A DNA stretch of 64,000 nucleotides from Lonicera japonica (taxonomy: Eukaryota > Streptophyta > Magnoliopsida > Dipsacales > Caprifoliaceae). The stretch is taken from assembly GCA_021464415.1 (NCBI GenBank), contig CM038470.1:5592394-5656393 (forward strand). The letters are read 5' to 3'. Below the pieces are notes generated by a model. That model did no database searches, was not told the DNA's origin, and saw only the letters and a program-made list of their open reading frames with translations. Each line of letters begins with the position of its first letter. The stretch's first letter is position 1. Positions 1 to 9,308 of the stretch are shown in pieces. The position numbers were made by a program, and so were the translations under genes.

Positions 1-1560
1 AACAATGAACTCTTGAAATAATTTTCCACCTCTTAGGATGGTTGAGTACTCAGTGGTTCTTTCGAACAAATGATACTCATAAAACTACATCTGAGTAAGC
101 CTACAATCTAAAGCTTTTTTTAATACGGGGTCCCACTGTTTGAAATCAGGTTCTCAACCAAGTTCGCTATGCAGAAACATTAACACACAGTGCAATGGCA
201 AATAAGCCGGATGGTATTCGTTAATTTACATCAATTGGTTACTCCCTCGTAATCGTACAATGATATCATTTATCCCTGATATCTTAGTACCATCTTTTGG
301 CAATATCACAGCAATCTCATCAAAAGTTAATAAATTGTGAGTTCGCTATCTTTATTTGGTGCATAATTAAGATAAGCTGGTATGTCATGGTTACCTAAAT
401 GGTTCAAATGTTCCCCCTCTAAAATCGAAGCAGCACGCCTGAACTTATCCGAGAATGCATTAAACCGCGAAAGATTATCCTGAATAATTCTAAGGACATC
501 ATTTTTTAATTGTGGATTACGTCGACTACGGCAATCTAAAGCTCGATCAAGGTTATGAATATGCAATTGCGCATAACTCAGATCTTGATCATGTGGAGGT
601 TCAAAGGCACCTGTTCGATATCGTAACTCCCCATGAATTGTGAATGATGTGGGACCTCTACCTTGAAGTACTCTACCATCCATTTGGACACCCAAGCTCG
701 TAAATGCATTTGCTGAGTTGTACAACTAGGTATAACTTCGAAATGACTTTAATTGAATATCATTGCCATCATATAATGCTTTAATTTCAGGAGGTGGCGC
801 GATTAGCAATGACAAACGAATCTTACCTTGCAAACAACATGATCCAAATAATGGGTGTTTAGCAGATGAAATTGATAACATTTCAGCACTACAATGCAAT
901 GCATAACAATGAGGGCATGTCTTATCCATTAAACCCAGATAACGTCTCCCTGAGTTATGATGCACTCGAGAGTTAACAACAGTAGTTAATTGCTCATCAT
1001 TAGAAGAAGTTGAAATAAAAATAAATGTTTTATAAATACAACTTAAGTTGTAAAACAAAAATTAATAAGTATCTTTCAAAGAACACTATTTCTCTAATTG
1101 TAAATGAAATTACCCAATATTATTCAAAGCTGGTTAATCCAACGGAGGAACAGTAATATTATCATTCAAATATGACGAAGTTGGAAAATAGGATTATCTG
1201 ACTGAGATTGAATAGTTATATGAGTACCATATCGCTTACTACTTGATTATGAGTCTAAAGAATTTGGCACTTGAGGATGCATAGTAGAAGGACCAGGTTG
1301 AAGCAATGATTGGTGTTTATAAAATTGATTTTTGAGTTTTGAACATTCTCGTTCATAAGCAAGGCATTGTGCTAGCCTAGGGGTTAAACCAGGAAAGAAT
1401 CTTGGTAAGCTTGGCTCTTATTGCTTGGACTGAAGATCTTTTCCTTACCGTTCTCTTTCGCGACGCAAACGTTGTGCGAGTTGTCTTGGTTGCATTTCGT
1501 TGTGTTCTCTTTCTCGCCTTTTACGCTAAGCCAGAATAGCTTTAGAAAGAACATTGCTAT
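1..1560 (-). pseudogene. Helitron Rep/helicase polyprotein fragment (decayed)
   Basis: Reading the minus strand from about 1,530 downward gives pieces of the N-terminal half of a plant Helitron transposase. An Arg/Glu-rich start (motif MQPRQLAQRLRRERER, about 1,450-1,530) is followed by a Cys/His stretch (MDKTCPHCYALHC, 900-940). Next is the Helitron-like N domain (FTSLGVQMDGRVLQGRGPTS, about 640-700) and then the LTFDEIAVILP and ELHPAYL-type region with LFERTTEYS and LRGGKLF, which runs off the left edge. The pieces lie in different frames and carry stop codons, so this is a pseudogene. Rolling-circle HUH and helicase parts would lie left of the window. The family assignment is from motif recognition. 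The two longest open stretches are 327-725 and 726-1,058. Confidence 0.8.
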
Positions 1561-2773
1561 TGGACCCTATAAAAATGAAAAACTTTAAGCTCATTGAATC
1601 CAAAATCCTAAAAAAGTTTGTCCTTACTCTTGAAATCAAACAATGAGTTTATATTATGGCTATCAACATCAAATAATGCAATATATATAGAAAAGTTTGT
1701 CATCTCTATTAAAATCTAATCTAAATCATGAGAACGTTTATCTTATTTTCCCCTATAGCTAGAATCAAAAATTTTGGGTCATTAATTATAATAAATAAGA
1801 TAATTTTTGGGCCATTAGATGTATTTTCAAAACATCAAATCTAAGAAGTTAACATTTTTCTCTTTATATTCTACCAGTCTACCCTCTCTCCCATGTTTAT
1901 CTCTTATTAACTTCTTTTTAAAATTTAAAATACATTAATTTAAAATACAAAAATTAAAAATTATTAAAATTTTCATATTTGAAATTTACTAATTGATACT
2001 TATAAAATAAGATCCATTATGATTAAAAAATTATGTTTATAAAATTATGTGTAAAAGAAAAAATTAAAGTCAATTAACTATTTGTTTCAAATCCAGTTCC
2101 AATCTAATTCTTCCTTTAATTTAAAAATATAAAAAAATAGTTAATTTTATTTTATTTAAAAAATATATTACTTTTGTAAACCAATGTTACAACCAATGGT
2201 ACCATATATTAAAAATTAAAAATTAAAAATATGTAATGTTGTTGTATGGTGAATGATTAGGGATGGCAAATGGCACAACCTTTCTTTTAGTTTTAAAAAA
2301 AATGTTTAATCTTTTAAAAATTTAAATATTTTTTTTAAAAGCACATTACTTTTGTAAACCAGTGTTATCGCCAATAACGCTATATGTTTATAATTAAAAT
2401 TTAAAAAATATAGATCATGCCATTGTTATAATAATGGGATATATTAAAAAAATTTATTTTTGAATATATTGGTGAATGATTAAGGATGACAAATTAACCC
2501 AACCTGGCCTTAAAAAAGTTACGAAACGGGTTCGAATTTAAGCATATCATAAATGAGGGCAAATTTGAGTTTTTCAATAAAAAACAACCTTAATCTGATC
2601 GGGTCAAATGTATCTTTTGGTATCTCGAATTCGACTTTCGCTACCCCCGGTGCTTGACAGTTAAATAGGTTGCGTATACAGTTGTTTTAATACATGTTTT
2701 GGGTTGCATGATGTTTAGATATTAGGTATTTTTTACTCAATCTCCCTATTTTTTAAGTGCTTAATTTTTTTTA
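1561..2773. other. AT-rich intergenic DNA, no gene seen
   Basis: This is very AT-rich, with short dispersed repeats such as 'gattagggatggcaaatgg' near 2,258 and a related 'gattaaggatgacaaatt' near 2,479, and paired 'cttttgtaaaccaatgttac'-like pieces at 2,170 and 2,350. It looks like decayed non-coding transposon sequence. No ORF with recognisable content was found. Confidence 0.5.
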
Positions 2774-2806
2774 GGTCGCCATGTTGTTCGGCACGAGCAA
2801 TACTTA
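2774..2806 (+). mobile_element. Helitron-like 3' terminus (weak hairpin plus CTTAG)
   Basis: The block 'ttcggcacgagcaatacttag' closely matches two other sites in this window (near 3,312 and 3,709). Each has GGCACGAGC followed about 5-7 bases later by a CTRR-type end. Here the hairpin stem has eroded. This resembles the 3' end of non-autonomous Helitrons; the body would lie upstream on the plus strand. Confidence 0.4.
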
Positions 2807-3307
2807 GTTTAATTACAATAAATAAGATAAATTGTGGGCTACTAAATGTGTTGTTAAAACATCAAAACAAAGAAGTTAATCAATTTTTTTCTACTATTAT
2901 TCCACCAATATACTCTATCACTTTCTCTCTTATTAACAACTTTTAAAATTTTAAAATACATTAACTTTAAATTCAAAATTATTATAATTAGCATATTTGA
3001 AATAAGTTATATATATATATTTTAAATTTACTTTTATGAATTGGTTTTCCTTGAGATAATTATTTAGGTATAATGTTTTATTTCAGTATATAACTACTGC
3101 ATTTGCTAATAAACTTGATTATGACATTTGTTTCGTAGGTATAGGTCTCAAAGCGGTAAATTGAATGTATGATCATGCGGTATTAATGGTTAGTGATTCT
3201 TTTATTTTTTTTAGCCACATGTAATCACTTCTACATTGGGATAGGACATTATCCTTAGCTACAATTGCATTTGACAGAAATTAAAGAGATATGACTATTA
3301 GTTGCAT

Positions 3308-3338
3308 CACAGTGCCTCTGGCACGAGCTACCCCTAGT
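3308..3338 (+). mobile_element. Helitron-like 3' terminus (GTGCC-tct-GGCAC hairpin, CTAG end)
   Basis: A 5-bp stem (GTGCC/GGCAC at 3,312-3,324, loop tct) is followed by GAGCTACCC and then CTAG at 3,334-3,337 with T as the next base. A short GC hairpin about 10 bases before a terminal CTRR with T downstream is the classical Helitron 3' end. This is the best preserved of three related ends in this stretch. Confidence 0.5.
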
Positions 3339-3699
3339 AGTACCATATATTTATCAAAAATATTTATTTTTGTATATATTGGCGAAGTATTTTTAAAAAT
3401 GTTTATTTTTATATATATTGGTAAATGATTTTAAAAAATATTTATTCGAGTTTTTTAATTAAAATCTATCTCAATCTGTCCGGGTTAAATATAATTTTTA
3501 GCATATCAAGTTCAATTTTACGGGTAAATTAGTTGATATATCTATCTATGATAGGTCATTAATGTGGGTTTAGGAAAAGCTCGGCATGTTATAGTGTGGT
3601 TGCTCTTTAAATAGTTTTCTTAATGTCTATTTTGGGTTACACAATGTTTAGATCTATTTTTTTTCATTATCACTAAGTTTCAACTGTTAATATATTTTT

Positions 3700-3735
3700 T
3701 ATGTCGCTGTGCTGTTTGGCACGAGCAATACCTAA
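3700..3735 (+). mobile_element. Helitron-like 3' terminus (GTGC...GCAC hairpin)
   Basis: GTGC-tgtttg-GCAC (3,709-3,722) is followed by GAGCAATAC and CTAAT. The flank 'gtcgctgtgctgtttggcac' repeats the sequence near 2,774, and the upstream blocks ('atgtctattttgggttac', 'atgtttagat') also recur near 2,693-2,715. The roughly 0.9-kb stretches ending at 2,806 and 3,735 therefore look like related non-autonomous elements. Confidence 0.4.
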
Positions 3736-5016
3736 TAAGAAATAAATAAAATATAGCACTACGATATGTGGAGAAGTAATAAAAAAAATATCCGAGCAAT
3801 GCATTTAAATAGAAAAGGCAGGAACAATTAAAATTTCACTAAAAATAATTATATAATTCTAAAATCTTCATACATAGTACTAATTTTCTTCAAATTGTAA
3901 TATATATGTAGAGGATAAAAAATGTATTAAATTTTGTTTAACAAAATACCACGGGTGACGTCGGAGCTTGATTTTCTTTCCCCTTTCCCTTTCCTTTGTA
4001 CGATGCGTTTGACTCCAAATTTCTCATATTGTGCTGTTAAGATTTAAAGCATTATACATTAAAATCTCCATTAAGCATTATATTTAGTTTAGATAAAAGT
4101 TAAAAAAAATCCGTAACTTGCCTTCAGCATTATATTTAGTTCAAACTCATCTCAGATAACAATTCCAATGGTTTGTTTGCTCATAAACTCCTTATGTACG
4201 TAAATCAAACAACTGTTTAATAATTATTATTACATTTGAGCATTAAAAAGAATTATGGGAGAAGGATAAAGATACATAATGTTCGTAGTAAATTGTAGTC
4301 TTTCTACAAAAATAAAAATGTAGTCAATTAAAAATATGTAAAAAATTACTCAAATACAGTAAAAAAATAGAAACACAAAAAAGAGCTTACTTGTCCAAAT
4401 ACAGTTATACTACGTTGTCCTCCAAACGAATCTATTATTGGACTCACTGTCGCTGTATTTTTCACATATATAGTAATGGTAAACATTTAACTTCAATGAA
4501 ATTATAGCATGAGATTGACTCTAGGACTTTTAAAAGAACGCCAATTTTAACTTAATAAATAATTGAAAATAAAACTTGTTTGGTTTTATCACAACATTAA
4601 ATAAAACTAATTAAGATTGAATATATTCAAAGAAATATGTTAAGAAACATACAAAGTAGTGGTTGCGCGATGTTATTAGTGGGGGCATTAAGATTTACTT
4701 GCCAACCACAGATTCAAGCGGTGGGCCAAATGAAGTTAGAGCCGCTGTGTTACTAGTGGAGGCAGTGAGATTGTGCTGTCGAACAATTGATAGAGGCAAT
4801 TCGCAAGATTATGTATCCGTAACAAAGGTTAAGACATATGAAAAAGAAATTACATCTACTTTGGCCAGGTTCAATATATATAACCTCGGCTCGGGTCCGG
4901 GTTCAAGTTAACGCAACTACCTAGGAGCCAAGTACGGCAACGCAACAGCCAAGTGCGATAACCAACAATCAAGTTTAATGCAAGACCACCAAGCCACCAA
5001 ATACAATGCTCCATTT
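3736..5016. other. AT-rich intergenic DNA, no convincing gene
   Basis: A plus-strand open stretch of 82 codons at 4,663-4,911 has no recognisable domain or flanking gene signals and is not called. The rest is AT-rich sequence without visible structure. Confidence 0.4.
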
Positions 5017-5127
5017 TTAATAAAATGAACAAAATAAAATCCTTTTAATTCTCTTAATAAAATGATCAAAATAAAATCCTCTTAATTCTCTTAATAAAAT
5101 GATCAAAATAAAATCCTCTTAATTCCG
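5017..5127. repeat. 37-bp tandem repeat, three copies
   Basis: Units start at 5,017, 5,054 and 5,091. Each begins TTAATAAAATGAWCAAAATA and ends with a TCCTCTTAATTC-like block. The second and third are nearly identical, and the first differs by two substitutions. It is non-coding. Confidence 0.85.
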
Positions 5128-5570
5128 AACCATTCAAATAAAACTTGTAACTTGCCTTAAGAATTCACCAAGTCATAATAAAATGGAGCTTATTAAGAAT
5201 TCGCCAAGCCATTAGAATTCCGCACTTGGTTGTTCCTCTTAATCCACTTAATTCCATTGCTCTATTTTTTTATATAAAATGAACAAAATACAATGTTTAA
5301 CGCAAAACCACCAAGACATAAAGGAGCTTCATCATCATCATCAATATATAAGAATTTAGAGAAAAAGCCTTAAAATATAGTAGAAAGAATAATAGATGGA
5401 AGAGATTGTACACACACCGAGAGAGACAGGTCTGACGTACCAAAGAAGAGTAAGCTGAGTGAGGAGTGGTGTTATCGACGGAGGAGTGTGTCTGCGCTGG
5501 TACACTCTATTCTTCTTGAATCTGACAAAAAAGCAAGCTGTGTCAATGGAGGAGTAAAGGAAAGAGATAA

Positions 5571-5625
5571 TGAGATGAGAGAGGGGGAGAGAGAGAGAGG
5601 AGGAGGAGGAGGAGGTAAGTACCTA
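5571..5625. repeat. GA/GGA-rich low-complexity tract
   Basis: This is a purine run of gagaggggg, (ga)n and (gga)n. The 71-codon plus-strand open stretch across it (5,488-5,703) translates to a biased RERERGGGGGG peptide and is not called as a gene. The 300 bases before it (5,320-5,570) contain a short (atc)n run and no recognisable coding sequence. Confidence 0.7.
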
Positions 5626-5703
5626 AAGGTCGAGGCTCGCGAAGACGAAGAACTCCCGTGCTTTGTGGAAAAAGAAGAAAGAAAGTGTCTTGTGAGAGAA
5701 TAA

Positions 5704-6337
5704 ATTGAGAGTGAGGATTTGTTTTTTTTAAGTAAAGTAGGATAGAGAAGCGGGAGTTATTAGTTTTTTATTTCAACCTAGCCATTCATTTTTTATCTGA
5801 TCAAATTTTAGCCACACAAATTTTTGTAAGAGACATGTTTTTGGATTCAAAAACCTTCATCCCTTATTATATAGATTTTGTTACCACCATAATTTGTGTA
5901 TGATCATTGTAATAGTTATATTTAATATTTTCTTACAACTATAATTTGTGTAAGTAGCTCAAAGGAGTTAAAGTTCATCTATTTATATATGAAATAGCAA
6001 AAATGGTCTTCTTATTTTACGCAATTACTTTTTATATTAATTAAAAACATTTAAATGGACTATATTTTATCAAAATGAGTTTCATTTTGTTATTTCAAAT
6101 CAAATTTGGTAGTATTGAGTTTTATAGTTAGTGTAAGAAATAAATAAATGAAAAACGATTACATTGTCATAATATACTATATTATATCCATGAGTATATA
6201 ATATAATATAATTTTATGACAATACAATCAACCATGGTCTTTTGGGCTTTTTGATTTTTAATATGAAAGAAGGATCTCACTGATATCTGAGGAGAAAGCA
6301 AAGCCATCAGAATTAGTGGTGGAAACGACCTTATAAT
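5704..6337. other. AT-rich intergenic DNA, nothing recognised
   Basis: Low-complexity AT-rich sequence. No ORF, RNA gene or terminal repeat was seen. Confidence 0.4.
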
Positions 6338-6339
6338 GA

Positions 6340-6577
6340 GGGTCTATTTGATAACATGAAAAATAAAATAAAATTTGTGAGACATGTAATAAAATATCTT
6401 CTTACTTTGTGGCTTTTTCCATAAATAATTTGTTTTTGGTGATTTAGAAAAAAATTCACAAAAAATTTATGCTTTCTACTCATAAAATGAAGAGCATCTG
6501 CTTCGACTTATTTTCCGGCGTCTTACTAAATCAAGTAATTTTATTTTCCTTTTCTATGTTATTATCAAACGGAACCC
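6340..6577. mobile_element. MITE, 'tccGTTTGATA' family, copy 1
   Basis: The left end GGGTCTATTTGATAACATG faces the right end CATGTT-like TATTATCAAACGGAACCC, giving an imperfect terminal inverted repeat of about 30 bp. The ends are related to those at 7,939-8,250 and 13,011-13,212. No clear target duplication was seen. The element is non-coding, about 240 bp. Confidence 0.65.
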
Positions 6578-6678
6578 AAGGATAAATGAGTTTGCAAGGA
6601 AAAACTCTTCCTACAAAGAAGAGGACATCCTCAATAAGAGGTTAGTTACCAACACTTGCTTGCTTCCATGTGCCAAGC

Positions 6679-7282
6679 TAGGGGTGTCCAGAATCCAATC
6701 CAAACCGAAGAACCGATCCAATCCAATCCATTTTTCCTGGATTTTATGAATGATTGGATTAGATCGGATGCAAAATTTGAAAATTGAGAAAATTGGATCA
6801 GTTCTGGTTTGATGTGCTCTAGGAACCAATCCAATCTATTATTAGAGTCGCCACGTCTCTCCCTCATGGATGACTTGAAGAGTTGAAGGCTTGCAACTTT
6901 GTAGATTTAAAATCTCTATCTAGTGCTTTTTTGTTCAATCATTAATCTTAGTTTGTTATTTAATATTTAGTTTAATCATGTATGGTTTGTCGCTTGATTT
7001 AATTATGTATTTTTGATTAGACAGTAGACATTTTAACTTAAAGCTATTTGGTTGAACACTTGAACTTTATTTGTAATGGATTCTACTTAATTTACAAGTA
7101 GTTTACATCTTGTTTTACATTAGAATTGAACATTTCAAGAAAATAATATATCTTCTTTTAAACTTCTAATCGGATCGGATCAAAACTGATCCAATTCAAC
7201 ATTTAATTGGATTGATAAAGTATGTTAGATTGGATTTTAAAAATTAAAACTGACATCGAATCGGATCGGATGGACACCCCTA
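6679..7282. mobile_element. hAT-type non-autonomous element (604 bp) with 8-bp target duplication
   Basis: The terminal inverted repeat is TAGGGGTGTCCA at 6,679 and TGGACACCCCTA ending at 7,282, followed inside by ATCCRATCC-rich subterminal motifs on both sides. The flanks are TGCCAAGC (6,671-6,678) and CGCCAAGC (7,283-7,290), an 8-bp duplication with one mismatch, as expected for hAT elements. The minus-strand open stretches at 6,611-6,867 are translations of the repeat and are not genes. Confidence 0.85.
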
Positions 7283-7290
7283 CGCCAAGC

Positions 7291-7938
7291 AGGTAGTTAA
7301 CCCTCAATTCTTGCGTGATAAATGAGTGTCAGCATGATAAAAGCAGAACGATCAACAACACTCTTCATCATATCGTGCACGTAAAATTGGATTCAACACC
7401 TTTTATGGGGGTGTTTATATTGGATTAAAATTCGAAAACACTCTTAAGAGACTTCTATCCGCCTCGCTTGTGTAGATACAACTCTTCTACATTTCAAAAT
7501 CAATCATTTAACCTGAACAAAATATTAACTTCTGATGTTCTAGGAAAACCCATTTTAATTCCATGAAACATCTCATATAGTCCGGTCGCAACATCAAAAA
7601 CAAACAAACAAACAAAACGTGCAACAGATCCTCTGCGAGGAAAAAATATTATAAGTCCACAAAAAAGTTTGATCTAGGGCCAAATATTAGGATCTACGTT
7701 TCAACTTCTTTTCAAACAATAATGCTCAATACCCTGAACAAAATACGGGACATGAGGAAAACAACCGAAAGAATTCCTTAAGCAACCAAGATGCAGGCCA
7801 AAAGGAAAAAGTTTAACACTCGTGGGTTCCAAATATCAAATTCTTCTAGGTGAAAAGAAAAGCAAATAAAATATAAAAAACTGGTCATCCTGATGAAACT
7901 ACAACGAAACCTGAACCATAGCTAGAAAATAGCAACTT
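7291..7938. other. intergenic, nothing recognised
   Basis: No gene, RNA or paired repeat was identified in this stretch. Confidence 0.4.
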
Positions 7939-8250
7939 AGGCTCCGTTTGATAGCAACATGAAAAATGAAAAATAAAAACAATTAATTTGGGTGAGAAAA
8001 TGAAAAATAAGTTGAGGCATATGATGAGATACTATCCATCTCATACTTATTTTTGTGAGTATAGGTCATTCATCCTTCTTTAATATTTTGTGAAAAAAAT
8101 TTCTCCACTATCACCCAAAAAAATTTTTGTCATGGAAAAAAAGCAACAAGCAAGAGTTAATCTCACCACATCTATCAACTTATTTTCCATCTTCTCACCT
8201 AAATTAGTTATTTTCATTTTCATTTTCCATGTTACTATCAAACGGAACCT
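7939..8250. mobile_element. MITE, 'tccGTTTGATA' family, copy 2
   Basis: The left end AGGCTCCGTTTGATAGCAAC and the right end TACTATCAAACGGAACCT form an inverted repeat of about 40 bp including GAAAAATGAAAA. Both ends are very close to those of the 6,340 element. The open stretch 8,090-8,419 crosses this element and its neighbour and is not a gene. Confidence 0.75.
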
Positions 8251-8315
8251 TAAAACTCAAAAAGTAAAAATAAACCTCCTCCTAGTCTACAACAAAGTTA
8301 TATATAATATATATG

Positions 8316-8710
8316 AGATAGGTTCAAGTTACACTTTGTTTAAGATAAAGAAGTTTTACATCAACCCAGAACTTTCCATCAATTTCATAGTTCATCAATC
8401 TAACCGTTCAATTAGTTAATTATAATATCTCAACAATGCGTACAAATAATTGAACTAATCGGATATGTGTAATTCTCTCAACATAGTCATGTTATATATT
8501 GAAATATGAACCTTACAAAAATTGAGTAAAAGTAAGTATAATGATTATATGGTTACAAATATCGGTTTGACTTGAAACTTTGCATGCTTGATAAACACAA
8601 TAAAAATAAATTATCTAACGGTAAAATTGATAAATTATGAATATAAGAAAAAATTATGGATTGGTGTAAAACTTCTTAATCTTGCGCCGGTGTATCTTGA
8701 ACCTTCTCCA
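8316..8710. mobile_element. MITE with ~50-bp terminal inverted repeats
   Basis: The left arm has GGTTCAAGTTACAC, then AAGAAGTTTTACATCAA (8,321-8,368). The right arm, read on the other strand, has GGTTCAAGATACAC, then AAGAAGTTTTACACCAA (from 8,705 down to about 8,659). The spacing is conserved, so the two arms form one long inverted repeat. No target duplication is obvious and the superfamily is uncertain (Mutator-like is possible). Confidence 0.7.
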
Positions 8711-9108
8711 ATACGTGTGTGTGTGTGTATATATCTTTGAGTAACAACTGCGAAACACATCACAGCCATAAAAATTCTCTAAACAGCCTAACCAGTCAAT
8801 AAAACGAAAGTATTTCCAATGACAGTCGTATAATTTTCAATCTGCCAAACCAACCTGATTGACTTTTAACACGTTATTTTTTTCTCCCCAAAATGAAAGA
8901 AAAAATAAAACAGGGCATAGTCCGTCTCATTAAACACTTTTGTCCAAGAAGCAACACTGGAACGACGAGAAAAATAACTAATTGACCTCTCGTAATTTTC
9001 CCCTCTGCATTATCAATGTTAACGGGCCAGGAAGTAACCATGTCTGCAAATAAAATTAGCTCACAATAAGATAAAGCACCATTTAGTTAATCAATGCTTA
9101 TCTTTTGT
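8711..9108. other. region downstream of the ILP1-like gene, nothing recognised
   Basis: Contains a short (gt)n run near 8,715-8,730 and AT-rich sequence. No coding content was recognised. Confidence 0.4.
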
Positions 9109-9235
9109 TCCCTCCGTTTGAAATTGGTGATCACACTTTCTTTTCCAGGATGTCCCAAATTAATTAGTTTGACATTTGTGTTTTCTTGAAAAGTACCAAA
9201 GTCAAAGTGGGACTACCAATTTGAAACAGAGGGAG
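9109..9235. mobile_element. Stowaway-type (Tc1/mariner) MITE
   Basis: The left end TCCCTCCGTTTGAAATTGG and the right end CCAATTTGAAACAGAGGGAG, followed by TA, are the signature inverted repeats of plant Stowaway MITEs. The left TA is degraded. It lies 74 bases past the stop codon of the minus-strand ILP1-like gene, so it probably falls in the 3' untranslated region. Confidence 0.85.
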
Positions 9236-9308
9236 TATTACCTTTCAATATCAAGTACAGTGGGAAACATACCAGTTCACTCTACTGTGGATAGATATTG
9301 ATTCATAC

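Noticed and set aside
2785..3725. GGCACGAG blocks as a cDNA-library linker artefact
   Set aside because: The blocks have different natural flanks, sit in genomic repeats, and are preceded by matching hairpins, which fits Helitron ends better.
4663..4911. 82-codon plus-strand open frame
   Set aside because: No recognisable domain, no splice partners, and it lies in AT-rich repeat-like DNA.
5488..5703. 71-codon plus-strand open frame with RERERGGGGGG
   Set aside because: Translation of a purine-rich simple repeat.
8090..8419. 109-codon plus-strand open frame
   Set aside because: It runs through one MITE and into another; the sequence is terminal-repeat DNA, not coding.
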